Shown: positions 53,630 through 62,699 of the stretch, piece by piece
Position numbering within the stretch: the first letter of the stretch is position 1
Layout: each line of letters starts with the position of its first letter
Assembly: GCA_024398055.1 (NCBI GenBank)
Contig: CP073749.1
Coordinates: 186,001-250,000, forward strand
Direction of reading: 5' to 3'
DNA length: 64,000 nucleotides
DNA from: a bacterium SCSIO 12741
GTDB lineage: Bacteria > Bacteroidota > Bacteroidia > Flavobacteriales_G > Salibacteraceae
Notes under the pieces: generated by a model
Databases searched by the model: none
What the model was told of the DNA's origin: nothing
What the model saw: the letters and a program-made list of their open reading frames with translations, nothing else
Translations under genes and position numbers: made by a program

Positions 53630-54783
53630 TTTTTGAACCTGTCATTAAATACACGGCCAATTTTCACCTCACTCACCAATGCAATATGCGCTGCGGATAT
53701 TGCTATGCTGGGGAAAAAACAAACCTGTCGATGAGTGATGAAGTGATCGAGCAATCGATTGAATTTGTGCTCCAGGAGGTGGAAAAGAAAAAGGTGAATA
53801 AATTGGTTCTGGCTTTTCTGGGCGGAGAACCGCTGATGGAGCGAAAAAAGCTCTTCTATATTCAAGATGAATTCAGACGTCGACTGGGCGAGGAATTTAA
53901 AATTGTATCCCAGCTTTCCACCAATGGGCTACTTCTAACGGATGCGGTTATGGCGGAAATAACCCGGCGAAAAATTCTGGTTTCATTTAGCCTGGATGGC
54001 ACCCCAGAAACCATGCAACGTCAGCGCCCAACTCTTGGCCAATCAGACTACTCCCGCATTATCGACCGATCGATTCGGCACGTGCTTAAGTACAATCCGA
54101 TGACGAATGCCTTTTGCGTGATCACCCCAGAATCTGCAGGAGATGTGTTCGAAAATGTGACTTGGATCTATGACCAAGGCATGCGGTTTATCCATACCAC
54201 ACTCGATTATTCGGCAAATTGGACTTATTCTGACTTTGAACGGTTGGCCAAGGAATACCAAAAGTTGGCTCTATGGTACGAAGAGAAAGCCAGAAACCGA
54301 GAACATTTCTACCTCAGCTGTTTTGACGAACGGATCCAAACCCGCACCAAAAAGCCGGTTGCCTGTGAAGGAAAATGCTCGATCGGCAACAACCAAATTT
54401 CCATCTCCCCGGAAGGCACGCTCTATCCTTGTATCCAATTCGTAAAACCTGCTCATGAAGCCGATCAAAGCGTTCAATTGGGCGACCTGAAACATGGCAA
54501 GGATAAAAATCGCATCGATCGGTTGCAGGCAGACATTATCAAGGAAAAACCAGAATGCAAGGGATGTGCCCTTAAGGATCGCTGTACGACTTGGTGCTCT
54601 TGTATCAATTATGCCAGTACTCAAACGGTAACTCAGGCGAGCCCGGTAGCGTGTCATCATGAACAAACGCTCATACCCATCGTAGATCGGATGGGAAACC
54701 GATTGTGGAAGGAAAAGAATGATCTATTCGTTCAGAAACACTATAATCCCTTGTACAACCTGGTGGCCCAGGCCATGGCCTAA
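53626..54783 (+). CDS. Radical SAM/SPASM-domain protein, peptide-maturase-like
   Basis: A 385-residue enzyme. The radical SAM motif CNMRCGYC (Cys19, 23, 26) is followed by the GGEP motif (LGGEPL) and FSLDG. The C-terminal SPASM region shows CEGKC, a PCIQF cysteine, CKGCALKDRCTTWCSC and a final CHHEQ, enough ligands for two auxiliary [4Fe-4S] clusters. Enzymes of this layout modify proteins or peptides (sactionine, thioether or C-C links, or sulfatase-type oxidation). Its substrate is most simply the protein encoded just upstream; the genes overlap. No sulfatase or short precursor gene was seen nearby. Confidence 0.87.
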   Translation: MIFEPVIKYTANFHLTHQCNMRCGYCYAGEKTNLSMSDEVIEQSIEFVLQEVEKKKVNKLVLAFLGGEPLMERKKLFYIQDEFRRRLGEEFKIVSQLSTNGLLLTDAVMAEITRRKILVSFSLDGTPETMQRQRPTLGQSDYSRIIDRSIRHVLKYNPMTNAFCVITPESAGDVFENVTWIYDQGMRFIHTTLDYSANWTYSDFERLAKEYQKLALWYEEKARNREHFYLSCFDERIQTRTKKPVACEGKCSIGNNQISISPEGTLYPCIQFVKPAHEADQSVQLGDLKHGKDKNRIDRLQADIIKEKPECKGCALKDRCTTWCSCINYASTQTVTQASPVACHHEQTLIPIVDRMGNRLWKEKNDLFVQKHYNPLYNLVAQAMA

Positions 54784-54854
54784 GCTAAAAGTCCACTCCA
54801 GAATTTACTTGTATATTCGGGGGTTTCCAATTAATCCATTCAGCATAAAAGCCG

Positions 54855-55688
54855 ATGAATATTAATCGATTACCTCTTAAATCCGGATTTAGTATTATTC
54901 TCATTGCTCTGGTTTCCTGGGCCTGTCAACAAACCCCAATTGCCGAATTTTCTGCCAGCAATTACGTAGTTGACCCTGGTCAACGAATCACTTTTACCAA
55001 TGCGTCTATTTCAGGGGATAGCTACCAATGGGATTTTGGAGACAACTCAAGTAGCACGGAAATCAATCCGGTTCATAGTTATTCTCAATCTGGCTTTTAT
55101 ACGGTTAACCTTATTGCCTATTCTAAAAACCAAAAAAAGCACAATTCCTTTTCGGCCATGATTACGGTGAATGACACGACCGATCCCTGTGAGTCGGTAT
55201 TCTGTTACCACGATGGAACCTGTGAAGACGGAAAGTGTCAATGCAAGGAAGGCTATGAAGGGGAATTCTGCAACAAACAAATCACCCCAAAATACCTTAC
55301 TGTTAACCGTATTGAAATTACCCGTTTCCCTTCCAAAAGAAGCAATGGGACGGATTGGGATGTTGACGGAAATGGCCGCCCGGATATTTATGTTCAGATG
55401 ACGGAAAGACTGAATGGAACGGAGCTATGGAAAGCAGACGATCAGATTAGGACGGATGCGGAAACCAAGTTTACCTACGACTATACCCCATCACCCACTT
55501 TCCGATTGAATGATCCGGAAGCTGAATATGTGCTCGGCATTTACGACTACGACGACCAAAGTGCTGACGACTATATGGGTGGACTCTACTTCACTCCTTA
55601 CCATTCCACCAATGATTTTCCAGATGTCATTACGGTTGACGGGGGAACCAAAGTGGCCTTTAAGCTACATGTGAGCTATTCTTTTTAA
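54855..55688 (+). CDS. Lipoprotein with PKD and EGF-like domains
   Basis: A 277-residue protein with a lipoprotein-type signal (LIALVSWAC). Residues ~30-110 form a PKD domain (YQWDFGDNSSSTEINPVHSY), residues ~112-145 an EGF-like module (CESVFCYHDGTCEDGKCQCKEGYEGEFC, six Cys), and the rest a C2-like beta domain (VDGNGRPDIYVQM...VLGIYDYDDQSADDYMGG). It should be attached to the outer membrane. Function is unknown. Confidence 0.82.
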   Translation: MNINRLPLKSGFSIILIALVSWACQQTPIAEFSASNYVVDPGQRITFTNASISGDSYQWDFGDNSSSTEINPVHSYSQSGFYTVNLIAYSKNQKKHNSFSAMITVNDTTDPCESVFCYHDGTCEDGKCQCKEGYEGEFCNKQITPKYLTVNRIEITRFPSKRSNGTDWDVDGNGRPDIYVQMTERLNGTELWKADDQIRTDAETKFTYDYTPSPTFRLNDPEAEYVLGIYDYDDQSADDYMGGLYFTPYHSTNDFPDVITVDGGTKVAFKLHVSYSF

Positions 55689-55695
55689 AGGAAAA

Positions 55696-56166
55696 TTAAT
55701 CCTCCTCCGACCAGTTAGCAGACAGGATGGTTAATACAAGTCGCCTGTTTTTCTGGTGTTCTTCTTCCGTTTTCGCCTGAAAAAATAAGGGTTCGGTATC
55801 GTTGTATCCCTTGGGCAAAAGTCGTTCCGGATCAATTCCCCTTTGGATTAACAAATCGGTGATTGCTTTTGCCCTCCTACAAGTTAGACAGGTGGAGCTC
55901 ATATTTGAATACCGTTCATCGCAGTGCATACCAAGCTCAATATTCAGGCTGTCATGTTGGTTCAAAAACTGAAACAAACTGTCGAGGAAGGGAGTACTGG
56001 ATTCCAAAATTTCGGGACGAGCCAATTCAAAATTCACGCTGTAGGTGGTTAGCTTTTGTCCTGGCGAGAACAGGGTATCGCTAAAAGAGAACTCTTGAGC
56101 CTGAGCGGCAATAGAAATGGTATTGGCCATCCAAATGAGCATGGTCAAGCGAATTTTATAAGTCAT
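55696..56166 (-). CDS. OmpA-family peptidoglycan-binding-like protein
   Basis: About 156 residues from ATG 56166, which overlaps the stop of the preceding gene as ATGA; a longer frame begins at 56205. It has a signal peptide and an OmpA-like C-terminal fold: NFELARPEILESSTPFLDSLFQFLNQH, LGMHCDERYSNMSSTCLTCRRAKAITDLLIQRGID, and a terminal NRRLVLTI. The RRAKAI motif corresponds to the peptidoglycan-binding helix. A pair of Cys (CLTC) is unusual. It may tether the envelope. Confidence 0.8.
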   Translation of the reverse strand: MTYKIRLTMLIWMANTISIAAQAQEFSFSDTLFSPGQKLTTYSVNFELARPEILESSTPFLDSLFQFLNQHDSLNIELGMHCDERYSNMSSTCLTCRRAKAITDLLIQRGIDPERLLPKGYNDTEPLFFQAKTEEEHQKNRRLVLTILSANWSEED

Positions 56167-56822
56167 ACCCCCAACCAAATCACCAATGTCCAGATTATGG
56201 AACATGCCAGTCCTATAATCACCATTCTTCGTCCGTGTATCCTACTCTCGGTCGAATACCGGAAGACTTTGGAGCCATCGGGTAAGGTCTTTTTCTGATT
56301 CCACAGGTACCAACCCAACATGAGTCCAAAAAATCCACCTAAAAACGCTGTGATATAACCGGCCCAAATCCATCCAGCTGAACTGGTCTCGGGTCGTGCT
56401 AAATCTTCTATTCTCTTCTGACGTAGTTTGTCCAATTCATCGTCATCCATGGGCTCTCCCCTCTCCTGCAATAACTTTCGGGCCAATTGCACATCAAAAG
56501 CACTCCACTCATCTTGTTTCAGCAAGAGATCACGCAATTCGGCATTGGAAAACTCAAAGAGGTAGTAATCCTCTTCCACCTCTTTTATCAACTTGTCGGC
56601 CAGGTTTGCCAAGATCTTATCCACCCTCGCAAATTCCTCTTGCGGGATAAACAGTTCAACTTCATTATGCAAAGAGGATCCAGAAAAAGTTAAATCCATA
56701 CCGGGAGAATTGTCGGATAACAAGACTTCAACCTTATTATTCCTTAGAAGATCGGCCAGTTCGTTGGCCTGTTCAACGTCTGGAAATTTCCGGTACAAGG
56801 CAAAATTTGAGGGTATGCTCAT
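56163..56822 (-). CDS. DUF2007-like membrane protein
   Basis: A 219-residue protein with an N-terminal ~75-residue segment (FALYRKFPDVEQANELADLLRNNKVEVLLSD...VELFIPQEEF) resembling the DUF2007 putative signal-transducing fold, a charged linker and two C-terminal membrane helices (GWIWAGYITAFLGGFFGLMLG; MVIIGLACSIIWTLVIWLG). It is translationally coupled to the OmpA-like gene. Confidence 0.75.
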   Translation of the reverse strand: MSIPSNFALYRKFPDVEQANELADLLRNNKVEVLLSDNSPGMDLTFSGSSLHNEVELFIPQEEFARVDKILANLADKLIKEVEEDYYLFEFSNAELRDLLLKQDEWSAFDVQLARKLLQERGEPMDDDELDKLRQKRIEDLARPETSSAGWIWAGYITAFLGGFFGLMLGWYLWNQKKTLPDGSKVFRYSTESRIHGRRMVIIGLACSIIWTLVIWLGV

Positions 56823-57098
56823 GGTTTACTTCTGTTTAAAGGATTCAAATTGGGTGCTTGGTTGGATATGGGATTAGGGTCTAAGGGCGGGTGGGTGGGC
56901 CGAGTTTGTCCATGAAGCATGGGAATCATCATGAGCCATTTTACTATTTGTGATTGGTGTTTCATAGACCCTTAAAAATTGGATTCGATGAATTAACAAG
57001 ATAGGAAAGTTCTTAAATGCATGTTAATGTCGCGACTAAGGATCGGGATTCTTTATAGATTTAACCGCCTGACACCATGTGATAAAACTCATCAATGT

Positions 57099-58127
57099 AT
57101 GCCTCATTATCTGATTGCCTTTGCCTTATTCCTTTTTAGCTGTGGATCCGTATTCTCCCAAAATCAAAATTCGGAGTACCTATTGGAAAAACAGGTACTT
57201 CAGGGATTACTGGATTCTACCTCTTTTCAGCGACTGGTTTATGAGGAAGATGGAGTAAAAAAATGGAAACCCGTTTTTTCCTTTATCGATCAGCTCGATG
57301 TAAGCAAGATCACCTACTTAAGCGACGACCTGAAGGTCAAAGGGTATTTGGTTCAACCCAAGCAAAAGGGGAATTATCCTTGCATTATCTGGAACCGTGG
57401 CGGGGTCAAGAACTACGGAGCAATCACCACGCTGCGTGCCACGGCTATGATGGGAATGCTGGCCAAGGAGGGATATGTGGTAATTGCTACCCAATACAGA
57501 GGAAACGGAGGCAGCGAAGGTCAGGAAGAATTTGGCGGTGCTGACTTGAATGATGTCCTGAACCTTAAACAGGTGCTCGCTGATATACCACATGCAGATA
57601 CTTCAAGAATTGGCATGTTTGGCGGAAGTCGAGGTGGAATGATGACCTACCTGGCCCTGGCTCAATCGGATTGGATTAAGGCAGCAGCAGTACTTGCTGC
57701 CCCGGTAGATCGTAGAGCATCCCATAAATTTCGCCCTCATTTGGAAGATTCGATGTACGAGTTGGTTCCCGGATATGAAGAGAACAAACAGGCAGAGCTT
57801 GACAAACGGTCCCCGATTCTGTGGGTGGACAGTTTTCCGAAAACCACCCCAATCCTAATCATGCACGGAAATGCGGACTGGAGAGTTAGAACCAGCCATA
57901 GTCTGGAAATGGCACTCGAGTTGGATGTTAGACGTATTCCCTACCGATTAATCATTTTTGAAGGGGATGACCACGGCTTAAGCCTTCATCGAGAAGATTT
58001 TTATCAAGAACTAATCACTTGGTTTAACACCTACGTGAAAAACGATACTCCCCTCCAAGCATGGTATATCACGGCCGATAAAGCCTACAAAACCAGCTCC
58101 TTCATTTTAGCCATTAAAACTCCTTGA
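57099..58127 (+). CDS. Alpha/beta hydrolase, prolyl-oligopeptidase-like
   Basis: About 342 residues from ATG 57099, which gives a signal peptide (MPHYLIAFALFLFSCGSVFSQ; the Cys could be a lipobox). The catalytic triad is visible: nucleophile in FGGSRGGMMT, Asp in HGNADWRV, and His in DDHGLSL. It resembles peptidase S9 C-terminal domains without the propeller, such as dipeptidyl-peptidase-like esterases. The substrate is unknown. The upstream frame to 57021 is less credible because it lacks a start of this quality. Confidence 0.82.
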   Translation: MPHYLIAFALFLFSCGSVFSQNQNSEYLLEKQVLQGLLDSTSFQRLVYEEDGVKKWKPVFSFIDQLDVSKITYLSDDLKVKGYLVQPKQKGNYPCIIWNRGGVKNYGAITTLRATAMMGMLAKEGYVVIATQYRGNGGSEGQEEFGGADLNDVLNLKQVLADIPHADTSRIGMFGGSRGGMMTYLALAQSDWIKAAAVLAAPVDRRASHKFRPHLEDSMYELVPGYEENKQAELDKRSPILWVDSFPKTTPILIMHGNADWRVRTSHSLEMALELDVRRIPYRLIIFEGDDHGLSLHREDFYQELITWFNTYVKNDTPLQAWYITADKAYKTSSFILAIKTP

Positions 58128-58157
58128 TTTCCACCCAAGGAGATCAATTTAACCGCT

Positions 58158-58199
58158 CATGTAAAAAATACTTTACATGAAGTAAAATTTAACTTACTT
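58158..58199. promoter_or_regulatory. Two adjacent inverted repeats, candidate operators
   Basis: CATGTAAA (58158-58165) and TTTACATG (58172-58179) are a perfect 8-bp pair with a 6-nt spacer; directly after, AAGTAA (58180-58185) and TTACTT (58194-58199) pair with an 8-nt spacer. The second overlaps a TTACTTTG -7-like sequence before the operon that contains the XRE regulator gene. Confidence 0.5.
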
Positions 58200-58249
58200 T
58201 GTGTCGTAATTATTTTACTCGCAGTGTTTACCATTCAGAAACAACTAAT

Positions 58250-58696
58250 ATGACATTCCAGGAAAAAAGAACCTTGGTCACCCTGGCAAGTTCAGTGATC
58301 ATTCCCACCCTTTATTTCAGTTACCTGTTTCATATGCATCAGGAAGGCAGTATTGATTTGACCAATAATTTAAGAACTTGGGGAATCGCCATACTCATAC
58401 TTATTCCAATCCAAATTGGTATTACCATTCTTAATCACATCATATTCTACATCATCAATCGGATAGTTACCGGAACAATGGAGAGCTACGATACGGATGA
58501 AAGGGATAAACGAATAGAACTCATTGCCACGAGAAACAGCTACATCGGGTTTATGGTAGGTTATGTTTTGGCCATGGCTTCCCTCGTATTAGGTGCACCC
58601 AACTACGTCATGTTCATCGTCTTGATTTCTTCCGGTATGTTTTCTTCGGTTATCAATGGTTTAACCGAATTGTATTTCTATCGGAGAGGGTTTTAA
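58250..58696 (+). CDS. Membrane protein encoded with an XRE regulator
   Basis: A protein of about 148 residues with four membrane helices (TLVTLASSVIIPTLYFSYLF; WGIAILILIPIQIGITILN; YIGFMVGYVLAMASLVLG; IVLISSGMFSSVI). ATG 58250 is chosen over the upstream TTG at 58199, which would overlap the inverted repeats. Pairs of a small membrane protein and an XRE regulator recur in bacteria. The regulator gene starts 1 bp after its stop. Function unknown. Confidence 0.78.
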   Translation: MTFQEKRTLVTLASSVIIPTLYFSYLFHMHQEGSIDLTNNLRTWGIAILILIPIQIGITILNHIIFYIINRIVTGTMESYDTDERDKRIELIATRNSYIGFMVGYVLAMASLVLGAPNYVMFIVLISSGMFSSVINGLTELYFYRRGF

Positions 58697-58697
58697 T

Positions 58698-58934
58698 ATG
58701 AGTGCCAAATGCATCAGTAATAATATTCGAGTGTTACGCTTCAATCATGGCGAAATGACTCAGCAACAGTTAGCTGAAGAAGTCAGGGTAACCCGTCAAA
58801 CGATTGTGGCTATTGAAAAGAATAAATATTCCCCTTCTCTGGAGCTTGCCTTTCGCATTGCTCATGTGTTTAACAAACCCTTGGAAGAGGTCTTTATTTA
58901 TAACCCGGAGAACGAAAAAGATAAGAAATGTTGA
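58698..58934 (+). CDS. XRE-family helix-turn-helix regulator, YozG-like
   Basis: A 78-residue protein consisting of one HTH_3 domain: MTQQQLAEEVRVTRQTIVAIEKNKYSPSLELAFRIAHVF, with the Q-Q-L-A first helix and the RQTIVAIE recognition helix, followed by LEEVFIY. It should bind DNA as a dimer; the inverted repeats at 58158-58199 are the likely operator. Confidence 0.92.
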   Translation: MSAKCISNNIRVLRFNHGEMTQQQLAEEVRVTRQTIVAIEKNKYSPSLELAFRIAHVFNKPLEEVFIYNPENEKDKKC

Positions 58935-59055
58935 TCCCTATGAATCTGTTGAAATTCCCTTCAATCCAGTTTTTGGGTCATTCAGTTAAGTTAATAAACA
59001 GTTCAGATAAAATAATTCTCCCTCATAAAACGTCATACTAACTTAGTTGATCAAA

Positions 59056-59112
59056 ATGTGGGGATTTTATAACCGGAAGAAGAAAACGAAATCGGAAAGT
59101 AAAATCACTTGA
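59056..59112 (+). CDS. Very short ORF, possible leader peptide
   Basis: An 18-codon frame (MWGFYNRKKKTK...) ends 3 bp before the next gene. It is too short to support a real gene, but its basic composition and position make a leader peptide possible. Confidence 0.15.
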   Translation: MWGFYNRKKKTKSESKIT

Positions 59113-59115
59113 CTC

Positions 59116-59334
59116 ATGAAAATTCTAATATTCAAAACGGATATCGAATCAGAACCCGGAGTTGATCGCGTAAGTTCATTGCTCAATGAGCATCCGATTA
59201 TTACCCGATGGTCCATCGATACCGACGACGTAGACAACGTTCTTCGCATAGAAGCCATGAGAAGTCTCCAGGAACGGGAGGTTATCGAATTGGTTGCCGA
59301 GCATGGATTTACCTGCGAAGAATTACCAGACTGA
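59116..59334 (+). CDS. Conserved 72-residue protein of unknown function
   Basis: MKILIFKTDIE...RVSSLLNEHPIITRWSIDTDDVDNVLRIEAM...GFTCEELPD is a compact beta-alpha-beta pattern of a short family found in Bacteroidota. It is shaped like the ferredoxin/heavy-metal-binding fold, but only one Cys is present. No function can be assigned. Confidence 0.78.
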   Translation: MKILIFKTDIESEPGVDRVSSLLNEHPIITRWSIDTDDVDNVLRIEAMRSLQEREVIELVAEHGFTCEELPD

Positions 59335-59459
59335 TTCAAGGCCAGTCAGTCGCCAAGGCCATACGCTGTAGGTCGAATGGTTCAATGGATTCGCTTTGGG
59401 TTGGAGGCTTGCTTATTCTTTGACTCGGATTCGGGTTATTGGGTATTTGCTTGCAACGA

Positions 59460-61058
59460 CTACTGCGTAACCACAAACCTTTGCAACCGAACAGTGGTAT
59501 TAGATTCAAAACGGACGTAATATGTGCCTGCTTTTAAGTCATGAACCGAAATTCGTTCAACTTGCAATCTACTCTCCCAGGATTTCAGCTCTCTTCCCTG
59601 ATTATCCAAAATAGTAAGCATGCTATTTCTTAAGTTGACTTCTGGCAATTCAATGTTCAAATAATTGGATGTTGGATTGGGATAAACTTTTAATCCTATC
59701 ACGGGATTATCCATTTCCTCTTTGCCGGTTAGAGTCTGATCCGTGAACCTAAACAAAAGGTTCGTAATGAAATCTGGTTTATGAATGATTGAATCACCAA
59801 TGCGCAAAGAATCTCCAAAAGAAGACAAACCGTAGATCAAGTCATTACCTTTCATATCCTCATCTTCAATACCTTGGCTTCGCAAATAAGTTGGGATTTC
59901 AAGGACCAATTGGTTATCTGAAGGCAAGCCAATTGTTCGATAAAATACGAAAGACGTGTCTATTGTTGGATTCTGAACAATTCGCCGAAATCCATTATAG
60001 AAGAAATCCTCACTCCCATTGGAGATAAGACCTCCAAGTCTTCCTGATTTTCCAGCGGACACCAATTTACCATCATCCTTGCCAAAAATCATTTGAACAA
60101 TGTAGATTCCTGAATTCAAATCGACAACCTGACCATCAACCATCACATTATCTAGTGCAAAAAGCTCGACCAATACCTCTCCATGATAAAGAGTCATAGC
60201 TACAAAATCATCATCTTCAATAGAACCGAATCCTTTTAGCCAAACCAAATTTCCTTCTTGAAATTTAGCCACGAAACAATCTGCCTTTCCTCTATAAGGG
60301 ATGGTTTTACCTAAAACCTTCCAATCATCAATAAAATGAAGACCTAAGACGTAACAATCACCAGTCTTCTGATCAACAACAATTTGCTTAATCCGAATGG
60401 TTAAATCAAAAACATACGACCATATAGGGTTTCCTTTGAGATCAAGACAGGCAACAAATCCATCGGAATAGATCAGGTGAAATCTTCTTTGTTTTAACTG
60501 GACCTGATCTGAGAGATTCAGTGTATCATAGAACTCCCCTCCTACGAAAATCTTCTCCTTTTCGATTACCATGGTCGAAGGTACTACGCGTCCAGAAGTA
60601 TAGGTTTGAGCCAGATTGACCTTACCCTTAGTGTCAAAGCCAAGAAGTACCATATTACTTGTACCTGGCGTTTGAACAATAGCCGACCCATTGGGGTAAA
60701 TGGTTCCCTCAAAGTCCTGGATTGAATACAACCGGTTGGAAGAGTCACAATCCAGGTGCATATGCCCATAGTCTCCATCTAAATCGGTGATCCATTCAGG
60801 GTTTCCTTCAGAGTTCAATTTCGATACAAAATTGCTATGATTTACTCTTGTGGATTTGTTCAATACCAAAGAACCTAATTGAAGGGTGTCCCCAAAACTA
60901 CTCCCATAATAAGTGTTCCCTTGATAATCAAGACATACTGATGCTTTGTTTTGAATGGAAGGGCACTGGATTACTTGAAACCAATCGAATGTCAGATCCT
61001 GGGCTTGGACCATACCAAACGAGAAGGCAAGAATCAAGAAAAGAAATCTAAACTTCAA
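59460..61058 (-). CDS. T9SS-secreted protein, paralogue A
   Basis: A 532-residue protein with a signal peptide (FRFLFLILAFSFGMVQAQ), a body of SBBP/propeller-like repeats (GNPEWITDLDGDYGH; GNPIWSYVFDL; GNLVWLKGFGSIEDDDFVAM) and a type A T9SS domain at the end (LKVYPNPTSNYLNIELPEV...YYVRFESNTTVRLQRFVVTQ). It is about half identical in the body to the next gene upstream, but far more alike in the last ~75 residues. It is the last gene of the minus-strand cluster, 45 bp after paralogue B. Confidence 0.87.
   Translation of the reverse strand: MKFRFLFLILAFSFGMVQAQDLTFDWFQVIQCPSIQNKASVCLDYQGNTYYGSSFGDTLQLGSLVLNKSTRVNHSNFVSKLNSEGNPEWITDLDGDYGHMHLDCDSSNRLYSIQDFEGTIYPNGSAIVQTPGTSNMVLLGFDTKGKVNLAQTYTSGRVVPSTMVIEKEKIFVGGEFYDTLNLSDQVQLKQRRFHLIYSDGFVACLDLKGNPIWSYVFDLTIRIKQIVVDQKTGDCYVLGLHFIDDWKVLGKTIPYRGKADCFVAKFQEGNLVWLKGFGSIEDDDFVAMTLYHGEVLVELFALDNVMVDGQVVDLNSGIYIVQMIFGKDDGKLVSAGKSGRLGGLISNGSEDFFYNGFRRIVQNPTIDTSFVFYRTIGLPSDNQLVLEIPTYLRSQGIEDEDMKGNDLIYGLSSFGDSLRIGDSIIHKPDFITNLLFRFTDQTLTGKEEMDNPVIGLKVYPNPTSNYLNIELPEVNLRNSMLTILDNQGRELKSWESRLQVERISVHDLKAGTYYVRFESNTTVRLQRFVVTQ
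59505..59693 (-). repeat. Direct-repeat copy 1 (T9SS domain region)
   Basis: This 189-bp stretch inside paralogue A is about nine-tenths identical by eye to 61149-61337. It codes for the shared C-terminal sorting domain. Confidence 0.85.
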
Positions 61059-61103
61059 GGTAAATTGATGATTCGAGGTTAACGCTATAAAACTACTCCG
61101 TTA

Positions 61104-62699
61104 TCAGGGTAAGACGATGAACTTCTGAAGTCGATAAGTCAAGTCGGATTCAAAACGTACGTAATATGTTCCTGCTTTTAAGTCATGAATCGAAATTCGT
61201 TCAACTTGCGACCTACTCTCCCGGGATTTCAACTCTCTTCCCTGATTATCCAAAATAGTAAGCATGCCATTTTCTAAATTAACTTCTTGCAATTCAATGT
61301 TCAAATAATCAGATGTTGGATTGGGAAAAACTTTTAAAGCTACCTGAGATGTTTGAGGTACTCCAATGGTTGTCAGAGTATGATCGCTGAATTTCAAAAC
61401 GATGCTTGTTCGATAATCAGGTTTATAAATGATCGAATCCCGGATTCTAACGGAATCTCCTGATGACGTTAAAACGTAGGCCAAGTCACGATTTTTCATA
61501 TCTCCATCAATCAATCCTTGGCTATCCATATAAGTGGAAATCTTAAGAACTTCCTTATGGTTTGTCGATTTGTTTTCTGTTCTGATAAAATGAAATGAAG
61601 TATCAAAACCATTTTGAGTGGATCTAAATCCATTGTAAAAGAAGTCCTCACTTCCATTGGATACCATACCTGGATAGGTTCCATTTTCAATAATCTGGTT
61701 TACTTCCCCATCTTGTTTATCTATTAATAACTCAACCAAAGTTCCATCTGTTTTTTTCGGGATTATATGTCCATCAACCTTAAAGTCTTCCCAAGCTACC
61801 GACCGAACCAAAATTTGGTTATTAAAGATTGTCATAGTCACAAGATCGTCGTCAACTGAAGTTCCAAAACCTTTTACCCAAATCAGTTTTCCCTCCATGA
61901 ACTTTGCTACAAAAGCATCACTTCCTCCAACATAAGCTACACTTTCGCCATTGACATTCCAATCTGAAATAGAGTGATTTCCTAAAATGTAAACATCATT
62001 ATTACTCTGATCAATATGGATTTGATTACCCTTCACATTCTGATCCAGAACATAGGACCATAGGTATTTCCCATCCAAGCCATAACAGGCAACAAAACCA
62101 TCTGTATAAATTAAGTGTGAACGGCGTTGATTTAATTGTACCCCATTATCTAAGTTCAGGGTATCCTTGAATTCCCCAGAAAAAAGGATTCTATCCTTTC
62201 CTACTTCGAGAGCGGATGGAACTGCTCTATATGTGGTCAATTGTCTGGCCCAATTGACACTTCCATCGTTCCCCATGCTCATTAGAAGTAAATTATTTAC
62301 TCCATTCGTTTGAGTAAATGAATGATTTGGTGGATTAATCATTCCTTCAAAATCTTGCACAGAAACTAACGATGAAGCATTGTGATCAATCAGGCTATGA
62401 CTATACTCCCCATCCAAATCCAAAAACCATTGACAGTTTCCATTTTCATCGAACCTAGCGAAATAACTGCTACGGTTCGTTCTCTGTGGCCCTGATACTA
62501 AAAAGGTATCGACTTTCAATTGATCTTGAAAATCACCGGTTACGTAAGTATTATTTGAATCGTCACAACAAACTGATGGGTCGCTTTGGGTAGAATTGCA
62601 TTGAATAACCTGAAACCAGTCCAGAGTCAGATCCTGGGCATGTAGGTTGCTAACAATACTCCAACAAATCAGTGCTATGTTACCTATTCGCTTTAACAA
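61104..62699 (-). CDS. T9SS-secreted protein, paralogue B
   Basis: A 531-residue paralogue of the preceding protein, starting at TTG 62699 with a signal peptide (LKRIGNIALICWSIVSNLHAQ). It carries the same DLTLDWFQVIQC N terminus, propeller-like repeats (WVKGFGTSVDDDLVTM) and a near-identical sorting domain (LKVFPNPTSDYLNIELQEV...). Its start lies 20 bp inside the end of the subtilisin gene, so translation is probably coupled. The duplication is probably a tandem event. Confidence 0.87.
   Translation of the reverse strand: MLKRIGNIALICWSIVSNLHAQDLTLDWFQVIQCNSTQSDPSVCCDDSNNTYVTGDFQDQLKVDTFLVSGPQRTNRSSYFARFDENGNCQWFLDLDGEYSHSLIDHNASSLVSVQDFEGMINPPNHSFTQTNGVNNLLLMSMGNDGSVNWARQLTTYRAVPSALEVGKDRILFSGEFKDTLNLDNGVQLNQRRSHLIYTDGFVACYGLDGKYLWSYVLDQNVKGNQIHIDQSNNDVYILGNHSISDWNVNGESVAYVGGSDAFVAKFMEGKLIWVKGFGTSVDDDLVTMTIFNNQILVRSVAWEDFKVDGHIIPKKTDGTLVELLIDKQDGEVNQIIENGTYPGMVSNGSEDFFYNGFRSTQNGFDTSFHFIRTENKSTNHKEVLKISTYMDSQGLIDGDMKNRDLAYVLTSSGDSVRIRDSIIYKPDYRTSIVLKFSDHTLTTIGVPQTSQVALKVFPNPTSDYLNIELQEVNLENGMLTILDNQGRELKSRESRSQVERISIHDLKAGTYYVRFESDLTYRLQKFIVLP
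61149..61337 (-). repeat. Direct-repeat copy 2 (T9SS domain region)
   Basis: Partner of the repeat at 59505-59693, located at the same place in paralogue B. Confidence 0.85.

Noticed and set aside
59056-59112. A real small gene with 18 codons
   Set aside because: It is too short to separate from chance; it is listed only with very low confidence.
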